In this document: one piece after another, positions 11,901 through 26,900 of the stretch
Numbering within the stretch: position 1 is the stretch's first letter
Layout of the letters: each line of letters opens with the position of its first letter
Source: Arion vulgaris
Lineage: Eukaryota > Mollusca > Gastropoda > Stylommatophora > Arionidae
Reading direction: 5' to 3'
NCBI GenBank assembly: GCA_020796225.1
Contig: CM036768.1
Span: 40,374,789-40,438,788 of the forward strand
DNA: 64,000 nucleotides
Notes under the pieces: model-generated
The model's database searches: none
Seen by the model: the letters and a program-made list of their open reading frames with translations, nothing else
Told to the model about the DNA's origin: nothing
Translations under genes and position numbers: made by a program

Positions 11901-14900
11901 CTGGTGATTTAAGGAAAGCAAGCCTTCACGTAAAAATCAGTAGAGGCATAATTATGAGTGAATTGATACCGTTAAATGAGGAAAAAAAATTGCAGATTGT
12001 AAAACAGCAGTTTCATCTGCAGCTTCTCTAACCTATGATCTGATGATTTATCAAATCTGTCATAGGAAAATAACTTGTTTAATGGCAATACTCTAACTTG
12101 GTTTGACGACTTGTGGGATCTTACCATTTTTTTTTTTATAAACTAGAGAACAACACATATTGCCCACTGTTTCTTAATATTTTTTCTCTGATAATCTTGA
12201 CAGGCTATCAAGCAAATGTATGTCCTGGTACTAGGGTTGGATGTACTGGGAAATCCATTTGGACTGTTGCGTGGTCTCACTGAGGGCATTGAAGATCTCT
12301 TCTATGAGCCTTACCTGGTTTGTTGAATGACAGTAGTGTGTAGATGCAGTAGATTAGAAAATCATCAACTGAAATTTAAAGGAATTCTAATTTTAGAGAT
12401 GTGGTGAAACTGTTTGTTGTGTGTGAAAGATCGTCTGATGAATAATTCGTTATCTACTAACAAAGGAAATAATGCTACAAATTGTCAAAGCAACATCAAC
12501 TTTTACAAGTCTAAATAAAATAGAGAGCTCCTAGTTGTATAGTTTTTAAACTAAACTTACCAATTTTCAATTCCAATGTTGTATTAATCGTATCATATGC
12601 CAGCGAGTGTTGGAAAATAACTAAACCTTTAGAAAGTAAGTTGAATGCATTTCAAAATAGATGTCTGCAAAATATAATGAACATAAAATGGGATGCATTC
12701 ATGAGAGGTGATAATCAGAGAAATGTCTGGTCAACCGCTAGTAACAACTGTTTTAAGAAAGAGAAGGCGGAGATATATATATATATATACAGATAATATG
12801 TCTGGGAACACCTGTACATAATACTTGTCTTTTTTATAGTGGATACCTTCTTGTATTCAATATAACTTTGGTTCCATAGATTTCTTGTACTAGTCCAATA
12901 TGCAAGTTTTGTGAGCGTGTTGATTTTGTTTTAATAGAGCAGCCAAGAAATGATGAATATTATGTTCTGTTATGTTTCTCTGTGCTGTAAAAACAGTTTG
13001 AGATATATAGAAGGATGAACTAAGAATGTTAGACAACTGACATATTCAATAAATAATTTTATGCTGATTACATGATTGTCTTAACTGTCAAATAAAATCA
13101 CAGAAAAATATTTACAGGAGAATGGTTGGTAGATTAGTCAAGGAAAGATGCAATAGATGCCTCAACTTAAATAGCAAGTATACTAAAGGAATTTGTAATC
13201 TCGAAGAGACATATGTCTCCAGAATACAGCATTAAAGTAAATAGTGAATGAAGTTGCTTGTATATCAATAAACAAAACAAACTTTATGCACACATCTAGA
13301 ACATGGAACAATAAATATTATTTTCTCTGCATATCAGAATTGGATGCTAAGAGTACATTGTTATAATAGGAAAAATTGTTGGCAATAGAGTTCCTTCTGG
13401 ATAGATCTAAACTAGAACAAATAGATCCATTTTGCAGCAGCTTAAAATTGAAGAGAAGTGGTTGATCATGAAGAGAAAATTGAAGAGAAGTGGTTGATCA
13501 TGAAGAGAAAATTGGAAAAGTCAATATTTTGGACATATAGAGAGAGACATGATTCTCTGGAGAAGATCATTCTGGGGAGGACATGATGCTGGTCAGATGA
13601 AGATGAGGGCTACCAAGGAGAAGATGGGGACAAGATGTTACAGATGTCGGACACCTCACGCAGCAGAGATAGACATTTAGAGCTGCTGTCATAAGGAGCT
13701 TCGTTCTAACAGGGGCAAACTAGATGATGATGAAACTGTTTGGACACTTTATTGTTTTTTTAGCATATGTTCTTTTATTATTCCATTCCAAATTATTTTA
13801 CTTTTCTACTATAAACTATCTATCTACACACAGGGAGCTATTCAAGGACCAGAGGAGTTTGTCATGGGTCTTGCACAAGGATTCCGTAGTTTGTTTGGTC
13901 ATACTGTGGGTGAGTCAGGCAGCTTATTTCATCTGTAGTATATTAAATTGTTAATGTAAACATGACATAAATATTGTAATCAGACTGTTGTGTGTATGTT
14001 TTATGCTCTGCTGAAGGCTTGCTGGCCAACATGTTGTTTAGATTGACTACTTCATGTCTCTGCCATAATTAAACAGTTTCTTCTGAAATCTTTGACCTAT
14101 TATTGATTGTTATTGTGATACAGCATGCAGATACAGGTAACAAGACATGATTACTACTTAACTTGCTACTGTCACACTTACTGCTAGACCAAACTATGGT
14201 CTCTTCTTGTATTTGTTTGAGCATCATTTGTTTAGAGCAATGATTTAATAGCTGTCCGTTGCAAACAATGATGACAACAGTTTCAGATGTGTCTAGCTGC
14301 ACTTCTCTGGTGTAGGCAGAGGGGACTGTAGAGTTACTGTGGAGTTCAATCCTGGAATGCAATCCTATATCACAAGTGGGACATACATGATCAGGTTTAG
14401 ATGAGGAATTCCCAACATGTGGTGTCTGTATCAAAGTTTTGTTTGAGACACTTTAAGTGTGTTTGAAGTGTTTTTCTATTCATAGGCCTGTTATCACCAT
14501 TCCTGTTCTTGCTGGTCATAGATTGGATCGTGAAATCAACAACAACAGATAACAGATGGGGAATACAATGGACACTTGTGAAACAACTGGAGGACCTGGA
14601 TTTTGCAGATGATCTGGTATTGCTGTCCCACATCACGCACAGATTAAAGATAAAATGAATACCCTAAATAATAAGTCTCAGCAGCTAGGTTTGAAAATAC
14701 ACAGGGAAAGACCAATGTCATGAGAATAAATGCAGTAAATGTAAACGAGATCATGCTGGAGGAAACAGCTCTACAAGATGTAGAATCATACACATACCTT
14801 GGTAGCAACATAGACACAGAAGGAGGAACAAACAAAGATGTCAAGATAAGAATAAAAAAAGCAAGGGAAACTTTATTGCATTGAGTAAGATATGGAAGTC

Positions 14901-17900
14901 AAAGGAGATCAGAAGAAACACAAAGCTGAAAATCTTTCAATCAAATGTGAAGTTAGTGCTCTTCTATGGCTCAGAAACATGGAAGACAACAAAACAAATC
15001 ATCAGAAAACTGCAGACCTTCGTAAAAGGATGTTTACGTAGAATAGAGGGACTGAGATGGTATGACAAGATTACAAACGAGGAACTCAGAGAAAGAACTA
15101 AGCAGGTACCAGTGGAGAAAGATCTCAAGAAGAGATGCTGGCGATGGATAGGACATACATTGAGAAGACCAACCGGAAGCATTGCAAGACAGACACTGTT
15201 TTGGAACCCGCAGGAAAAGAGGAGATGTGGAAGGCCTAGACAGACCTGGAGAAGAGAGCTGGAGGCTGATATTAAAAGGATAGATAAAACATGGAAAGAG
15301 TTGGAAGGGATGGCAAGAGAGAGGAAGAGCTGAAAGAAGTTTGTTGAAGACCTGTGCTCCAATGGGAGTTGAAAGGTGAAGAGAGAACTGCACACCAAGA
15401 ATTTTTTATAAAAGCTGATCTAAAATCCCATAATTCAACTGCATGTGGTCACTAGCATAGTGTTATCAACTTTGCTATCGATGATCCTTATTGTTAACAA
15501 CATTATCAATTTGCAACATTGTCTTGTAATAGTCTTGCTCAGATGCCATACATGCTCACTGGCATGTATATACACAACTGTATTTCTCTTTCAATTAGGT
15601 GGTACAGCTGGTGCAGTTTCCAGAATAGTTAGAACTTTGGGTGAAGGTCTGGCTGCTCTTACAATGGATGATGAATACCAGAGGAAACGAATGGAATACA
15701 AGAAAAGATCAGCCACAGCAGGAGAAGGCTGTGCTCAAGGGGGAAAGGAAATGGTTATGGTAAGCCTATCAATAGATGAAGCTCTGTCAATTCTTGACTG
15801 AGAAAATAAAATTAACATAATTTTTATATTTTAACACATTATCTGCTGCACTAAAAAAAAAAAACCTGGGGCCAATTTAATTTCTGATTACTTTTTTATG
15901 AAAGTTTATGCACAAATAAAGCTGTTTTTTAATTATCTTATTTTTTATTGAAAGTTGATGAATGGCATATAATTTGGTAAATAAATTAATGTACTTTTAA
16001 TTTAAGTTGACAGCATGCACAAGAATAAATGAATAACCGGTAATGATCATAATGTCTTAGGGTACATATTGAGCTAATTTGATCATGAAACATATTTTGC
16101 CACAGTCTACTGCACATGGCCAAACGGGATAGACAAATGGGAGGAAACTTCTGCACTGATAGTGGACACAGCGACTGGTTTATGGTTGAAACCGGAGTAA
16201 AACAAGGCTGTATTCTATCTCCGCTGTTGTTTGGAGTGGCCATTGACTGGGTGATGCGAAAATGTTGCAGCGGCAAAACTGGCATCGATTGGGTAGAAAA
16301 TAGTCAACTAGAAGATTTGGATTTTGCAGATGATATTGACTTGTTAAGTAGAAACAAATAAAGATATGCAAAGAAAAACAGACAACTTGTCATCTATAGC
16401 ATCAAAAGTTGGACAGCAGATAAGCTATGAAAAACAAATATAATGAAGACACCTATGACAAGTAATGCAGATATCACCCTGAATCTAAAATGATAAAAAT
16501 AACAGAACAGTTCACCTATTTAGGTAGCAATTTTGATTGCACAGGAAATGTTAAAAAGAAATTATGATACGAATTGGCAAAGCAACATCAGCTTTTAAAA
16601 GTCTAAATAAAATATGGAACTGCAAGTTATATAGTATAAATAATAATAATTCCTCTCGCATCGTATATGCTTACATAGGGCCTGCAAGTAATTTCTCCAT
16701 ACCGCTCTATCCTGGGCAACTCGCTCAATCTCCTCCATGGAACTGAGACCGATATTTCCTGCCTCTCTCAGCAAAGTTCGCTTCAGGGTCTCCTTAGGTC
16801 GAAGTTATATAGTATTAAAGCTAAATTACGAATTTTCAATTCAAATGTTGTATCAATCCTAACATATGCCAGCAAGAGTTGGAAAATGACTAAAGATATA
16901 GAAAGCAAGTTGAATTCATTTGAAAATAGATGTCTGGAAAAATAATGAATATAAAATGGAACGAATTCAGAAGAAGTGATGAAATCAGAGACATGTCTGG
17001 TCAACCACTAGTGACAACTGTTATAAGAAAGAGAAGATGGAGATATGTTGGAAACACCTTGAGGAGAAATGATCAACGAATATCAAAGCAAGCATTGAAG
17101 TGGGATGCAAAGGGTTCAAGAAAGAGAGGACGACCTATGGAGACCCTGAAACGAACTTTACTGAGAGAGGCAAGAAATATCGGTCTCAGTTCCATGGAGG
17201 AGATTGAGCGAGTTGCCCAGGATGGAGCGGTATTGATAAATTACTAGCAGACCCTATGTAACATATAATGGTACGAGAGGAATTATTATTATTTGCCAAA
17301 CATGGACAATGAGCAAAGTGCAGTCACAAAAATAACTACATGTGAAATGTGCTGCCTGCAAAAAGTTACCAACACCAGCATAAGAAAGAAAGTTGGCACA
17401 GAACCTTTGCTTGAATTACATTGAGAAACAAAGATTGAAGTGGTTTGGCCACTTAATTAGAATGCATCCAAACTCCACAGTACACAGGGTCTTCTACAAC
17501 AGAACATCAGGAAAGTAGGCAAAAGGAAGACCATGAAAAAGATGGTTTGATGGCATTAGCAGAATTCTGTCAAAGAGCAAAAATAACAATCACCCAAACC
17601 ACCAGAACAGCTCAAGAGAAAAACAGAATATCACAACTCTGGGCAACAACCAGGTAGCATCGTGACAACAAAAGACAGAAGATCAGGCCCAAGGGTGCAC
17701 TAGAGACCACATCTGATAAGCTTCCAGAACCGTTGAGAAAGCAGTGTCAAACAAACTACTGAATAAACAATGCCAAGAAATCATGACATCACAATGGTTT
17801 GGAGAGAAGAGTAATGAATGACACTGTACCTGGAAGATGAGGCATGGGACGACCAATACTACATGAGCAACAGGACGTTTAAAGAAACATTGCTAGAAGC

Positions 17901-20900
17901 TGATATTTTTCAGGCAGGCTAGGATGAGAGAGACATTCTGCAAAGGACATGCTAATTGATAAATATAGCTATTGAACATGTCCAAACATACTCTCCTCAT
18001 GAAGTCAACTTCATTATTTAGTGTCAACAGAAGACTTGTATATAGAACCACTGATTTGTTTCTTTCTTATAATTATCAACTTACGTTAGGGTGTGTATGA
18101 GGGAGTGACAGGACTTGTGATGCAGCCTATAAATGGAGCCAGGCATGGAGGCATTATAGGTTTTATAAAGGGTAATTCAGCTTTCTTGTTTGTGACAGTG
18201 TTCCTGAAATATCTGATGTTTCATTTGTCTATGTGAAATTTTGGTTTAGAAAATATTGGGGATTTTTCATCATTGTTGATGTTTCTCATTGTTGGATGTT
18301 CATATTTGAAAGATATCACCAAGTGTATAGCAAATATTTGAAAGATGACCTTCTCATATTGGTCATCCTGTACATTGCTTACTCTAAATTTCCAACCTGG
18401 TTTTATTTTCATGGCATATTTTTCTGTTTTGAAAATCATATGATCAATAATGAGAAGAATAAGATGGCCATATCTGTATCAAAGCTGAGTTTGAATTAAA
18501 CTACACAATTGTTTGTCTATTGTCATCGTATATTTTGTAGAACTGTTGTATATCCATCTCTTGATGATTCCTTCCCTATTAGAATGTTCTTTTCCTCTTG
18601 CCAGATTTTCTACTGGTGCCACTTTCAACAGTGTTATGTCTCATTTTGCGTTCAAAATAGTTGATGTGTCTATTTTCGATCTTATTGGGTCTCTATTCAT
18701 CCCAAATTATTCATAGACTTCTCTGTCTGTTTGGTTTTATTAGTATTAAATGTCAAAGATGTCAGAAACTTTGTCCAATTGCTGTCAATTTATTTTGTAT
18801 GCTTAATTAATGTTGACTTTGTATATACTTTGTTAATTATCCTTAGCTTTTGTAGTTGTCAGTATTAACATCATATTTATATTTGCAATGTCTGCTATTT
18901 ATTTGTTTCATTAGTTTTACAGAAATTAATATTGTGTCATAGGCTTCTTCAACTCACAACAAAACACAGGCCTTCAACAAACTTCTTCCAGTTCTTCCTC
19001 TCTCTTGCCATCCCTTCCAGTTGTTTCCATGTTTTACCTATTCTTTTAATATCAGTCTCCACCCTCTTCTCTATGCTCTAACAGTCTTTCTAACAGCAGA
19101 GATCATGTCAATGCTTGCTTGATTAGTCAGACAAGTCTGTCACCAATGCACTCTGCAGGGAGGGAAACAAAGTCTTGACCAGCATGTTTGTTTACCATCT
19201 TACCACAAGCACAGCTCCAGTCATCTCTATACTCAGTGGAAACAAGAAAATCAAATACAATACAGAAATATTAGCAGAAAAAACATCTGAAAGCAAATGT
19301 TAAACATACTAAAAGCAAGACAAGAAAGATTAATTAGTCACATAGTAAGAAACACCTTGTGACTTTCTTTTTTTTTTTTCCTCCTTTGCTTTTTTGTCGT
19401 TAGGCTTAGCAGGTTTAACTGATGATCGGTTTCCAAGATAGTGTACGCTCGGTCGCTTGATATGCTGTGGTATTGGGGAGTTTTAAGATATGTAACTCCA
19501 TCAACCCATCCTTTTGTAGGTCTGCCCCTTCCTCTTGATAATTCCATTTTTCAGGTGTTACACTCTTGCAACTCCCTTGTGATAGTAGGAGATATTAAAG
19601 GCTAAAAAAGCATAGGAGAAAGTTTTGAACATAAATACAAATGGCTAGAAATACAGAAAACATCTGAAGTATGGAATTGATCAGCAAAATTGCAATTGAA
19701 GCAGGATAATAATAATGAATAGTTTGTACAGTTCCCGTTCACTTTTTTCTATGAATCCTTTGTTATCTACATAAGACATCTTTAAGTACTGTGTAGACTA
19801 AAGTGTAGCCTGTCTACTACTATAAATAGTGTAGTCATATACTTGACAAATATTGTGTATTTGCAGGCATTGGCAAAGGTCTGATAGGTGTTGTTATAAA
19901 GCCAATCTCAGGTATTATGGCCTTTGCAAGCAGTTCTCTGGAAGGTATTCGAAGGTAATGATAAGCATTGTATAATATATACTTTCCTCAGAGAAAGACA
20001 AATATATACAACAAATGTATGACACCAGCATGCAGGGTTTCCAAATTTGCCTTTTTAATGCTAGATTTAGCATTATTTTTTGCGATTTAGCATTAAAGAT
20101 TTGGATGTAGCATTTAGCAGGAAAATTAGCATTAAAACAAAATTAGTTGGTACTTTTATATATTTATTTTAGTTTGATCTGTGAACCGCCTTTCTTCCTC
20201 TTCGAACGCTCCATATCGACCACTTGTTAACCACTCTGTGTGATTTGTATGTTATCTGAGTCTAAGAGCGATTGTATGTTGTGCAAGTTATGCACCTACA
20301 AGTGAGCCAGCACATCCGATTTCTGCAGTGCTTTTTTATGTACTAGGCTATTCCGTAGGTCCTACATCAGTTGCCTTGTTGGTCTCAGTGGTACTATTCC
20401 TTGCTTCCCTTGCTTGCTCCGGCACCACATGGACAGTCCATGAATCAAAACATGGACAAAAAATAAGATGGACAAACAAGAGAGATACCAAGGAGAAGAT
20501 GGGTGTGAGATGTCACAGTCAAGTTGAGTATGACTGACAGACACTGGATATACCTTACACAGGAGGAGAGAAAGACCAAGGAGAAGATGGGTGTGAGATG
20601 TCACAGTCAAGTTGAGTATGACTGACAGACACTGGATATACCTTACACAGGAGGAGAGAAAGACCAAGGAGAAGATGGGTGTGAGATGTCACAGTCAAGT
20701 TGAGTATGACTGACAGACACTGGATATACCTTACACAGGAGGAGAGAAAGACCAAGGAGAAGATGGGTGCGAGATGTCACAGTCAAGTTGAGTATGACTG
20801 ACAGACACTGGATATACCTTACACAGGAGGAGAGAAAGACCAAGGAGAAGATGGGTGTGAGAGGTCACAGTCAAGTTGAGTATGACTGACAGACACTGGA

Positions 20901-23900
20901 TAGACCTTACACAGGAGGAGAGAAAGACCAAGGAGAAGATGGGTGTGAGAGGTCACAGTCAAGTTGAGTATGACTGACAGACGCTGGATATACCTTACAC
21001 AGGAGGAGAGAAAGACCAAGGAGAAGATGGGTGTGAGAGGTCACAGTCAAGTTGAGTATGACTGACAGACACTGGATATACCTTACACAGGAGGAGAGAA
21101 AGACCAAGGAGAAGATGGGTGTGAGAGGTCACAGTCAAGTTGAGTATGACTGACAGACACTGGATATACCTTACACAGGAGGAGAGAAAGACCAAGGAGA
21201 AGATGGGTGCGAGATGTCACAGTCAAGTTGAGTATGACTGACAGACACTGGATATACCTTACACAGGAGGAGAGAAAGACCAAGGAGAAGATGGGTGTGA
21301 GATGTCACAGTCAAGTTGAGTATGACTGACAGACACTGGATATACCTCACACAAGATGGGACGTCATTTAAAGCTGCTGTCATGTGAGCCAACTTTTGAC
21401 AAGAACAAGCTAGATGATGATGATGATGATAATCTTTGTTTGATGAGTTCATGCTCTCTGATGCCTTTTTTAACTCTAGCTGTTTGATGAGTTCATTCTC
21501 TCTGATGCCTTTTTTAACTCTGGCTGTTTGATGAGTTCATTCTCTCTGATGCCTTTTTTTAACTCTGGCTGTTTGATGAGTTCATTCTCTCTGATGCCTT
21601 TTTTTAACTCTGGCTGTTTGATGAGTTCATTCTCTCTGATGCCTTTTTTAACTCTAGCTGTTTGATGAGTTCATTCTCTCTGATGCCTTTTTTAACTCTG
21701 GCTGTTTGATGAGTTCATTCTCTCTGATGCCTTTTTTAACTCTGGCTGTTTGATGAGTTCATTCTCTCTTATGCCTCTTTTAACTCTGGCTGTTTGATGA
21801 GTTCATTCTCTCTTATGCCTTTTTTAACTCTGGCTGTTTGATGAGTTCATTCTCTCTGATGCCTTTTTTTAACTCTGGCTGTTTGATGAGTTCATTCTCT
21901 CTGATACCTTTTTTAACTCTGGCTGTTTGATGAGTTCATTCTCTCTGATACCTTTTTTAACTCTGGCTGTTTGATGAGTTCATTCTCTCTGATACCTTTT
22001 TTAACTCTGGCTGTTTGATGAGTTCATTCTCTCTGATACCTTTTTTAACTCTGGCTGTTTGATGAGTTCATTCTCTCTGATACCTTTTTTAACTCTGGCT
22101 GTTTGATGAGTTCATTCTCTCTGATACCTTTTTTAACTCTGGCTGTTTGATGAGTTCATTCTCTCTGATACCTTTTTTAACTCTGGCTGTTTGATGAGTT
22201 CATGCTCTCTGATGCCTTTTTTAACTCTAGCTGTTTGATGAGTTCATTCTCTCTGATGCCTTTTTTAACTCTGGCTGTTTGATGAGTTCATTCTCTCTGA
22301 TACCTTTTTTAACTCTGGCTGTTTGATGAGTTCATTCTCTCTTATGCCTTTTTTAACTCTGGCTGTTTGATGAGTTCATTCTCTCTGATGCCTTTTTTAA
22401 CTCTGGCTGTTTGATGAGTTCATTCTCTCTTATGCCTCTTTTAACTCTGGCTGTTTGATGAGTTCATTCTCTCTTATGCCTTTTTTAACTCTGGCTGTTT
22501 GATGAGTTCATTCTCTCTGATACCTTTTTTAACTCTGGCTGTTTGATGAGTTCATTCTCTCTGATGCCTTTTTTTAACTCTGGCTGTTTGATGAGTTCAT
22601 TCTCTCTGATACCTTTTTTAACTCTGGCTGTTTGATGAGTTCATTCTCTCTGATGCCTTTTTTTAACTCTGGCTGTTTGATGAGTTCATTCTCTCTGATG
22701 CCTTTTTTTAACTCTGGCTGTTTGATGAGTTCATTCTCTCTGATACCTTTTTTAACTCTGGCTGTTTGATGAGTTCATTCTCTCTGATGCCTTTTTTTAA
22801 CTCTGGCTGTTTGATGAGTTCATTCTCTCTGATACCTTTTTAACTCTGGCTGTTTGATGAGTTCATTCTCTTGATGCCTTTTTAACTCTGGCTGTTTGAT
22901 GAGTTCATTCTCTCTGATGCCTTTTTTTAACTCTGGCTGTTTGATGAGTTCATTCTCTCTGATGCCTTTTTTAACTCTGGCTGTTTGATGAGTTCATTCT
23001 CTGATGCCTTTTTTAACTCTGGCTGTTTGATGAGTTCATTCTCTCTGATGCCTTTTTTTAACTCTGGCTGTTTGATGAGTTCATTCTCTCTGATGCCTTT
23101 TTTTAACTCTGGCTGTTTGATGAGTTCATTCTCTCTTATGCCTTTTTTAACTCTGGCTGTTTGATGAGTTCATTCTCTCTGATACCTTTTTTAACTCTGG
23201 CTGTTTGATTGAATGATTGATTAATTGATACGATGATCATCATCATTGCACTTTGGTGAGTAATCATGTGTCTTTCTTACACAGCAAGTTCTCAGCTGCA
23301 GTACACAAACTCTGTAGCACCAGCGAGGATCCCCGATGTTATTTTGAAAATGGTGACGATATTTTTGTAGAAATTTTATTTTGAATCTTTTCTAATGACT
23401 TTTGCCAGGGCAGCAGCTTTCCAGCCTGCTCTTCTCAATTTTGAACTGCCAAGGGTTCTTTTACGTGCTTAAATTGAACACGGAATCTACGTTTTATTGT
23501 CCGTCTCCAATAGGATTAGGATCTTGATCTCACCTAAACTGATATCAAGGATCTCTGGAAAAATATCCAGATGGCTCCACAAGGGAGCAGACCTGGAGCT
23601 TGTGGCACGAGAGACAAGCATCTAACCTCTACGCTGCAGATATCCCTTGGTGAGTGGAGCATGGGTCTTCAACCAACCCAGACCAAGTCTTCCTATCTTC
23701 AGCTATGTTTTAGAGTTTGATTCCATGATTCTGTATGTCTTTCATCTCTGCCTCCAAATCTTACGTCTTTGAATTCACTTCAGTCTCCCAGGTTTATAAG
23801 AATGGAATTACTTGTGGCTTAAATGACTCAGATTATCACAATGTTATTATACTCACATAACATGTGCGTCTGTCTATATATGGTAGATATGAACAGCTTA

Positions 23901-26900
23901 TGTATTTCAGAATTACAGATGTCAGTGGAGAGATCAATCGCCTGCGATCACCACGCATGTTCACCCGTGATGGAATTATCCATCCGTACATTTATGAGGA
24001 TGCTGAAGGCTACAACCTGATGTTAGACACAGATAAAGGCATATATATTAGCACTGACGACTACCAAGCATATGCTAAAGTCAAGGAGGATGGCAAGATT
24101 GTATTTATTGTCACAGATAAGTAAGTGTCTGCTCAATGAATTTTGTGAGATGTTTCCTCTTCTTGAATGTTGCTCTCTCTTGTCTTGACTAGCCACTTGT
24201 GCAGTCAAGTTTGTGGAAGTTAAAGCTCTAGTGAGCCATACATGTGTCACACAATGTCAGCATATGTTAGTTCAGTATTTCTTGATGTTGTCTATATCTC
24301 TTTATCTTGACTAGCCATTTGTGCAGTCAATGTGGTGGGAAGTTCAAGTTCAGTGGAGCTACATGTGTCACACAATGTCAGCATATGTTAGTTCAGTATT
24401 TCTTTGATGTTGTCTATATCTCTCTTATCTTGACTAGCCACTTGTGCAGTCAAGTGTGGTGGGAAGTTCAAGTTCTAGTGAGAGCCATACATGTGTCACA
24501 CAATGTCAGCATATGTTAGTTCAGTATTTCTTTGATGTTGTCTATATCTCTCTTATCTTGACTAGCCACTTGTGCAGTCAAGTGTGGTGGGAAGTTCAAG
24601 TTCTAGTGAGAGCCATACATGTGTCACACAATGTCAGCATATGTTAGTTCAGTATTTCTTTGATGTTGTCTATATCTCTCTTGTCTTGACTAGCCACTTG
24701 TGCAGTCAAGTGTGGTGGGAAGTTCAAGTTCTAGTGGGAGCCATACATGTGTCACACAATGTCAGCATATGTTAGTTCAGTATTTCTTTGATGTTGTCTA
24801 TCTCTCTGCATCTTGATCTTACTCTTGCTCACAGACCAGATCTTCTACTGTTGCGGTGGTAGTCAATATCTGCTTTATTCCTTTACTTTAGCTGAATCAT
24901 TTTATTTTCTGTCTTTCCCCATGTTGTTTGGTGGATGTGGCTCCTACTACCAACAAGTGTTTTTTTCTAGAACAATCATGGATGGGGCTCTTTGATTATA
25001 GATACATACAGATTGCAAAGAGTGGTGGTCAACAAGCTTTTTTTAGTGTCCCTGCTGTGCTAGAATGAGGGTGTACTGCAGTGAGCAGCCATATATCCCA
25101 TCTAAGTAGGATCCTCTGCAACTCAAGGCGCAGTACTACATGCTGAATACTTGATATCTTTGAAGTATGCACAAAACTCACAATAACACTTTCACTGCTC
25201 TATATAGGTGAAAAATTGAAGTATGCACAAAACTCACAATAACACTTTCACTGCTCTATATAGGTGAAAAATTGAAGTATGCACAAAACTCACAATAACA
25301 CTTTCACTGCTCTATATAGGTGAAAAATTGAAGTATGCACAAAACTCACAATAACACTTTCACTGCTCTATATAGGTGAAAATTGAGTATGCACAAAACT
25401 CACAATAACACTTTCACTGCTCTATATAGGTGAAAAATTGAAGTATCAAAACTCACAATAACACTTTCACTGCTCTATAGGTGAAAAATTGAGTATGCAC
25501 AAACTCACAATAACTTTCACTGTCTTATATAGTGAAAATTGAAGTATGCAAAAACTCACAATAACACTTTCACTGCTCTTTTAGGTGAAAAATTGAAATA
25601 TGCACAAACTCACAATAACACTTTCACTGCTCTATATAGGTGAAAAATTGAAGTATGCACAAAACTCACAATAACACTTTCACTGCTCTATATAGGTGAA
25701 AAATAGGGAAAACTCTTACTACTTTCTATGGTTTTGGAACAAACAAACAAAAATGTCATCTCCAAAATGTGGATATCAGTAAGACTTGTTTAAGATTTAG
25801 ATATTGTTTAACTCATGAGAAATTAGCATGTCAAGTTTGTATAGAGCAGAAATAACAATACAAATAGTTGACATCACAAACAAATAGTTATGCACATAAT
25901 ACAAGACACTTTGGAAACTGGTTTGCAAGAAATTTTGTCCAATAAAAGTATTAAATTTCTCCAAATTGACTTTCTTGGGAATGAAGAAGTTGGAACAACT
26001 GAAGTTTGTATAAATTGCGAAACACATAAAAACAAAGTACTGTAGTTTCACAAAGTACAAAAAACAATATAGTGGGCGTTTCAACTAAAAGGCCTTTAAC
26101 AAGCAAAGGATACACCAGAAGTGAAGAAATTCAGACTTGCTATACAGCAGACATAACATATACAGTTAGACAATAAATCCCTCATGGCCCTAAAATGAAA
26201 ATTATGTGACTAAAAACAAAACATGACAAAAATGTGAAAAACTAGAAATGGAAAAACAGATAAAACAATAATAATCAAATATATACATAGCATATGTACA
26301 TTTAACATATACACATATATTAAGGAGTTTGCAAAGAGACAGTATTAAGAATAATAGGAATGTAGTGTGTTGAGTCTATGAGGTCGCAAGGTACCATATA
26401 AAGATATAAAACAATTTTCTAGAACAAATCAACTCCGATCATCAGAGGAACTTAATGGGATGGCTGTTACCTGTATACTGCCAGCTCTCAAATGGTTAGT
26501 TCCATTGAAATGAGTGGCTACATGGGTTACAGAGCATTTGCATATATCATGTAAATGTTGGTCGAAACGGTCACTAAGCTTTTTGTCAGTTTCGCCTATA
26601 TATGGCTTGTCACAACATTTACAAGTGATGCCATAGATTGTGTTGTGGGACTTGCAAGTAAAACCTTCCTCAATAACAAAAGTGGCAAAAGATACAGTAT
26701 GGGTCTACAGCAACAATACTAGTGATCTCAGGCAAAAAAATGCACTCATCAACCAAATAACACTGTCCACATTAAAACCCACACTCTTCAGAATGATGGG
26801 CAAATGGCTTGATCACATTGCCACTGAGATCTCACAAAGACCTTCTATGAAATGGTAAAATTTTTGAAGTGTTCTTAGCAACAGCATTGATCACGTTGCC

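Noticed and set aside
15034..15398. Antisense ORFs of 119-144 codons
   Set aside because: Shadows of the LINE coding frame on the + strand.
20362..21452. Series of 66-codon ORFs
   Set aside because: Each is the antisense of the 88-bp array, spaced exactly 88 bp.
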